A stretch of DNA of 64,000 bases from Acidovorax benzenivorans (GTDB lineage Bacteria; Pseudomonadota; Gammaproteobacteria; Burkholderiales; Burkholderiaceae_C). Under the pieces are notes generated by a model. That model was not told where the DNA came from and did no database searches. It was given only the letters and a program-made list of their open reading frames with translations. Location of the stretch: positions 1-64,000 of the forward strand of contig NZ_JAPCKI010000018.1 of NCBI RefSeq assembly GCF_028680575.1, read 5' to 3'. The translations under genes and the position numbers were made by a program. Positions 60,874 through 64,000 of the stretch are shown piece by piece (the first letter of the stretch is position 1; the number at the start of each line of letters is the position of its first letter).

Positions 60874-62135
60874 TGCGCGCGCTGTGCACCGCCCTGCTGC
60901 TCTGCGCCTGCCGCGCCGCCGTGGCCAATGACAGCGACCTGGACGCGCTGACGCTGGCCGACGAAGCCCCTGTCACGGCCCCCACGCCTGTCCGCACCCG
61001 CGCCTGGCGCGCTTTTACCGAGGCGGCGGGCACATCGGCCCGGCCCCGGGGCGGCGGCCCGGCCCGGCACGAGGGCCGGTTGTCGCTGGACCTGCGCCTG
61101 GAGCATGCGGGCGACGGCCCCTGGCGCGCCGTGGCGGCCAGCCGGCTCGACCTGCGCTCGCGGCCCGGCGTCTTCGAAGACCATGCCGTACACACGCTGA
61201 AGGAGGCCTACCTGAGCCACACCGCCGCGCAAGACACTGTGCTGGACATCGGACGCATCAACGACCGCCAGGGCGTGGCCCTGGGCTACAACCCCACGGA
61301 CCTGTTCCGCGATGGCGCCGTGCGCTCGGCCGTGTCGATGGACCCGGCCAGCCTGCGCGAGAACCGGCAAGGCAGCGCCATGCTGCGGGCGCAGCACCTC
61401 TGGGACGGCGGCGCGTTCGCACTGGCTCTTTCGCCCCGGCTGGCCGAGCGCAGCGCGCCGCGCGGTGGCTGGAACCTGGACTGGGCCGCCACCAACCACC
61501 GCCACCGCGCGCTGCTGAGCTATACCCAGCGCTGGAGCGAAACGCTCAGCCCGCAATGGCTGCTCCTGGCCCAACAGGGCCAGCCCACACAAGCAGGGCT
61601 GAACCTCTCCGGCCTGATCAGCAACGCCACCGTGGCCTATCTGGAATGGTCCGGAGGGCCTTCGTCCACGCTGCCAGACCAGGCGCTGGAGCGTGCCGCA
61701 CCCACGCCCTGGCGCAACCGCTTGGCCGTGGGAGCCACCTACACCACGGCGTCGCGGCTCTCATTCACGGGCGAGGCGCACTACAACGGCGCCGCGCCCG
61801 GGCGGGCCGCCTGGCAGGCCCTGCGCGCGGGGCCGCCTCTGCAGTATGCGCAGTATCGCCTGTGGGCTCTCAAGGCGCAGGAGCCGCCCACGCGGCATGC
61901 GCTGTTCTTCCATGCGGCGTGGAAGGACGCCTTCGTGCAGCGCCTGGACCTAGGCGCCCTGCTCCACCTGGACCGCATCGACACCAGCCGCCGCTTCTGG
62001 ATCGAAGCCCGCTACCGCGCCGACACGTTTGACCTCGCCTTACAGTGGCAGCGCAGCCAGGGCACACCGCTGAGCCAGTTCGGCGCCTGGCCCGAATCCG
62101 GGCGCTGGGAGTTGACACTGCGGCGCTATTTCTGA
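60870..62135 (+). CDS. Predicted outer-membrane beta-barrel protein of the ABC/LolA-like operon
   Basis: 421 residues. A signal peptide (MRALCTALLLCACRAAVA) precedes an extended alternation of hydrophobic and polar residues ending in a C-terminal phenylalanine (WELTLRRYF), typical of barrels folded by BamA. Segments such as LDIGRINDRQGVALGYNPTD and WIEARYRADTFDLALQWQRS resemble porin-like exporters of the alginate-export or DUF1302 kind. No firm family call. The start overlaps the LolA-like stop (ATGATG), so they are cotranslated. Confidence 0.75.
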   Translation: MMRALCTALLLCACRAAVANDSDLDALTLADEAPVTAPTPVRTRAWRAFTEAAGTSARPRGGGPARHEGRLSLDLRLEHAGDGPWRAVAASRLDLRSRPGVFEDHAVHTLKEAYLSHTAAQDTVLDIGRINDRQGVALGYNPTDLFRDGAVRSAVSMDPASLRENRQGSAMLRAQHLWDGGAFALALSPRLAERSAPRGGWNLDWAATNHRHRALLSYTQRWSETLSPQWLLLAQQGQPTQAGLNLSGLISNATVAYLEWSGGPSSTLPDQALERAAPTPWRNRLAVGATYTTASRLSFTGEAHYNGAAPGRAAWQALRAGPPLQYAQYRLWALKAQEPPTRHALFFHAAWKDAFVQRLDLGALLHLDRIDTSRRFWIEARYRADTFDLALQWQRSQGTPLSQFGAWPESGRWELTLRRYF

Positions 62136-62141
62136 GGCCAA

Positions 62142-62176
62142 GAAAAACGCCCCGCGCGCGCATGGCGGCAGGGCGT
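62142..62176 (-). terminator. Rho-independent terminator of the Liv-type operon
   Basis: On the minus strand the stem ACGCCC-TGCCGC / GCGCGC-GGGGCGT is followed by TTTTTC. It lies 20 nt after the stop of the livF-type gene and 7 nt beyond the convergent barrel gene. Confidence 0.7.
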
Positions 62177-62196
62177 CTGCTGGGCGCGGGAGTGCC

Positions 62197-62892
62197 TCAC
62201 ACCTCAAGCCATTCTTTGCGGATGTAGTTGTCGGCCCGCAGGCTGTCCGGCGTGCCCTGGAACACGATGGAGCCGTGGCCCATCACCAGTGCGCGGTCCG
62301 AGATCTTCATCGCGATGGTGAGTTTCTGTTCGATCAGTAGCACAGAGACACCGCGTGACTTGATGGTCTGCAGATACTGCCCCACCAGCTCGACGATCTT
62401 GGGCGCCAGGCCCTCGGTGGGCTCGTCGATGATGATGAGGTCGGGGTCGCCCATGAGCGTGCGGCACAGGGTCAGCATCTGCTGCTCGCCGCCCGACATC
62501 ACGCCCGCCTCGGTGTGCTGGCGCTCCTTGAGGCGCGGGAACATCTCGTACATGTCGTCAAACGACCAGCGGCTGTTCTTGCCATTGCCCTTTTGGCCCA
62601 GCATCAGGTTCTGGTGCACGGTGAGGTTGGGGAACACATCGCGGCTTTCGGGCACGTATCCCACTCCCAGGTGGGCGATCTCATAGGCCTTCTTGCCATT
62701 GAGGTCCTGGCCCTTCCAGTTCAGGGTGCCCTCCCAGTCCACCAGGCCCATGATGGCCTTGGCGGTGGTGGAGCGGCCCGAACCGTTGCGCCCCAGCAGG
62801 GCCACGATTTCACCGGGTTGCACGTCAAAGGTCACACCATGCAGCACATGGCTTTTGCCGTAGTAGGCGTGGAGATTTTCGATTTTCAGCAT
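62197..62892 (-). CDS. livF: Branched-chain amino-acid-type ABC transporter ATPase LivF, variant Walker A
   Basis: 231 residues from the ATG at 62892. The LivF layout is clear: LKIENLHAYYGKSHVLHGVT, VGYVPESRDVFPNLTVHQNL, signature MSGGEQQMLTLCRTLMGDPD, Walker B LIIIDEPTEGLAPKIVE and H-loop LLIEQK. The Walker A reads GRNGSGRST: the invariant lysine is arginine (codon CGC). It starts one nt after livG ends and should be cotranscribed with it. Substrate of the system may be branched-chain amino acids, amides or aromatic/fatty acids. Confidence 0.9.
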   Translation of the reverse strand: MLKIENLHAYYGKSHVLHGVTFDVQPGEIVALLGRNGSGRSTTAKAIMGLVDWEGTLNWKGQDLNGKKAYEIAHLGVGYVPESRDVFPNLTVHQNLMLGQKGNGKNSRWSFDDMYEMFPRLKERQHTEAGVMSGGEQQMLTLCRTLMGDPDLIIIDEPTEGLAPKIVELVGQYLQTIKSRGVSVLLIEQKLTIAMKISDRALVMGHGSIVFQGTPDSLRADNYIRKEWLEV

Positions 62893-62893
62893 G

Positions 62894-63679
62894 TCAGTGT
62901 CCTGCCCCTTGCTCGTCCGCAACCACCGAGCCCAGATAGGCCTCTTGCACGCGCTGGTTGGCGCGCACCTTGTCGGGGGTGTCAAAGGCAATCACCTCGC
63001 CATAGACCACCACGGCGATCTTGTCGGCCAGGCCAAACACCACGCCCATGTCGTGCTCCACCGTCAGCAGCGTGCGGCCTTCGGTCACTTCCTTGATGAG
63101 GTGGATGAAGCGCGAGGTCTCGGTCTTGCTCATGCCGGCCGTGGGCTCATCCAGCAGGATCACATTGGCACCACCGGCGATGGTGATGCCAATCTCCAGC
63201 GCGCGCTGCTCGGCATAGGTGAGGTTCATGGCCAGCGTGTCGCGCTTCTTGTCGAGCTTGATCATCTCCATGAGCTGCTTGGCACGCTCGTTGGCGTCAT
63301 GCAGACTCGACAGGAAACGCAGGAACGTGTACTTGTAGCCCATGCTCCACAGCACGCCGCAGCGCAGGTTTTCAAACACGCTCAGTTTGGGGAAGATGTT
63401 CGTGATCTGGAAGCTGCGTGACAGGCCGCGCCGGTTGATCTCGTACGGCGCCATGCCATTGATGCGCTGGCCGTTCAGGATCACATCCCCGCTGGTGGGT
63501 GCAAAGCGCCCACTGATCAGGTTGAACAGCGTGGATTTGCCCGCGCCGTTGGGGCCGATGATGGCCACCCGTTCGCCCGGCGCCACCGCCAGGTTGGCGC
63601 CACGGATGATCTCGGTCTTGCCAAAACTCTTGCGCAAGTCGCGCAGTTCAAGCGCATAGGTTGCGTTGTCAGCCGCCAT
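62894..63679 (-). CDS. livG: Branched-chain amino-acid-type ABC transporter ATPase LivG
   Basis: 261 residues. Normal Walker A GPNGAGKSTLFNLISGRF, Q-loop SFQITNIFPKLSVFENLRCG, signature LTYAEQRALEIGITIAGGAN (LivG-type degenerate LSGGQ), Walker B VILLDEPTAGMSK and VEHDMGVVFGLADKIAVV. It is the partner of livF in an inner-membrane importer. Its ATG is 2 nt after the permease stop. Confidence 0.93.
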   Translation of the reverse strand: MAADNATYALELRDLRKSFGKTEIIRGANLAVAPGERVAIIGPNGAGKSTLFNLISGRFAPTSGDVILNGQRINGMAPYEINRRGLSRSFQITNIFPKLSVFENLRCGVLWSMGYKYTFLRFLSSLHDANERAKQLMEMIKLDKKRDTLAMNLTYAEQRALEIGITIAGGANVILLDEPTAGMSKTETSRFIHLIKEVTEGRTLLTVEHDMGVVFGLADKIAVVVYGEVIAFDTPDKVRANQRVQEAYLGSVVADEQGAGH

Positions 63680-63681
63680 GG

Positions 63682-64000
63682 TTACAAAGCCTCCCCGCGC
63701 TTGATTTCATGTTCTATTTCTTCCTGAATCCTGCTCCACTGGCGCAAAAACTGGCGGCGGCAGAGTTCAAACAGGGCAAAGCCCGTCACCATCACAAACA
63801 CCGCGCCAAACCAGCTGGTAAAGCCCTTGGCATTGAGCGTGGCCCCCAGGAAGGTGAGCTCTGACCCCAGCGCCGCATTGAGCTGCAGGTGGTAGGTCAT
63901 CTCGATCATGCAGGCCGCCCCCATCACCCCCACCAGAGCGGTACCGCCCAGCGCCAGGTACGAGGTCCACAACTGGCGCAGCTTGCCGAACTTGGCCAGG
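63682..64000 (-). CDS. livM: Branched-chain amino-acid-type ABC transporter permease LivM, C-terminal part
   Basis: The frame is open to the window edge and ends KRGEAL with its stop 2 nt before livG. About 105 residues are visible, with two hydrophobic segments (YLALGGTALVGVMGAACMIE and WFGAVFVMVTGFALFELC) and a charged cytoplasmic tail. Position before livG-livF and the helix pattern fit a LivM/LivH-type permease C-terminus; the start lies beyond the window. Motifs specific to LivM are outside the visible part. Confidence 0.72.
   Translation of the reverse strand, partial: LAKFGKLRQLWTSYLALGGTALVGVMGAACMIEMTYHLQLNAALGSELTFLGATLNAKGFTSWFGAVFVMVTGFALFELCRRQFLRQWSRIQEEIEHEIKRGEAL

Overview
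The window looks like a chromosomal segment of a high-GC betaproteobacterium of the family Comamonadaceae (Acidovorax-like). The evidence is the protein character, the order tolB-pal-cpoB-tcdA, the adjacent fatty-acid degradation and Liv-type transport genes, and dispersed repeats of a type I associate with that family. The assignment rests on sequence familiarity, not on a search. There is no prophage and no CRISPR array.

Layout. 1-682: the N-terminus of an IS21-type transposase running off the left edge, an unexplained spacer, and a tRNA-Lys(UUU) gene with its terminator. 725-6192: tcdA, cpoB, pal and tolB (minus strand) divergent from an msbA-type lipid A exporter; tolQRA is not here. 6279-10924: a tightly packed minus-strand operon mltG-tmk-holB-pilZ-tatD-ankyrin protein, divergent from ygfZ. 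11915-15914: a thioesterase-acetyltransferase fusion, an esterase, a predicted periplasmic hydratase-fold protein and a divergent iron-type alcohol dehydrogenase preceded by an intrinsic-terminator structure. 16156-31181: a PAS-GGDEF-EAL protein, a patatin, an AT-rich acyltransferase gene that looks acquired, an HDOD protein, Tex, small conserved proteins, a YecE-like protein, an NTF2-like-GGDEF protein, a BON lipoprotein and two Crp/Fnr-type regulators separated by a 164-bp palindromic MITE-like element. 31329-40285: a 2900-residue cyclic beta-1,2-glucan synthase with a small membrane protein just upstream. 40677-43721: aroQ and an orphan TRAP binding protein, divergent from an IclR regulator with a clear palindromic operator, then ogt. 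43772-56795: a long minus-strand run of fatty-acid and acyl-CoA metabolism genes, studded with repeats. 56935-62135: an AraC-type regulator divergent from a four-gene ABC / LolA-like / outer-membrane-barrel operon. 62197-64000: part of a Liv-type ABC transporter.

The most notable signals are non-genic or structural. Three copies of a roughly 100-125-bp stem-loop element sit directly at the 3' ends of three genes, with inner helices that change sequence but stay palindromic. A small palindromic repeat family appears between genes and, in one clear case, inside a patatin gene. The MITE-like element supplies the stop codon of a Crp/Fnr gene. The AraC-linked ABC/LolA-like/barrel operon is a candidate envelope transport system without a function I can name.
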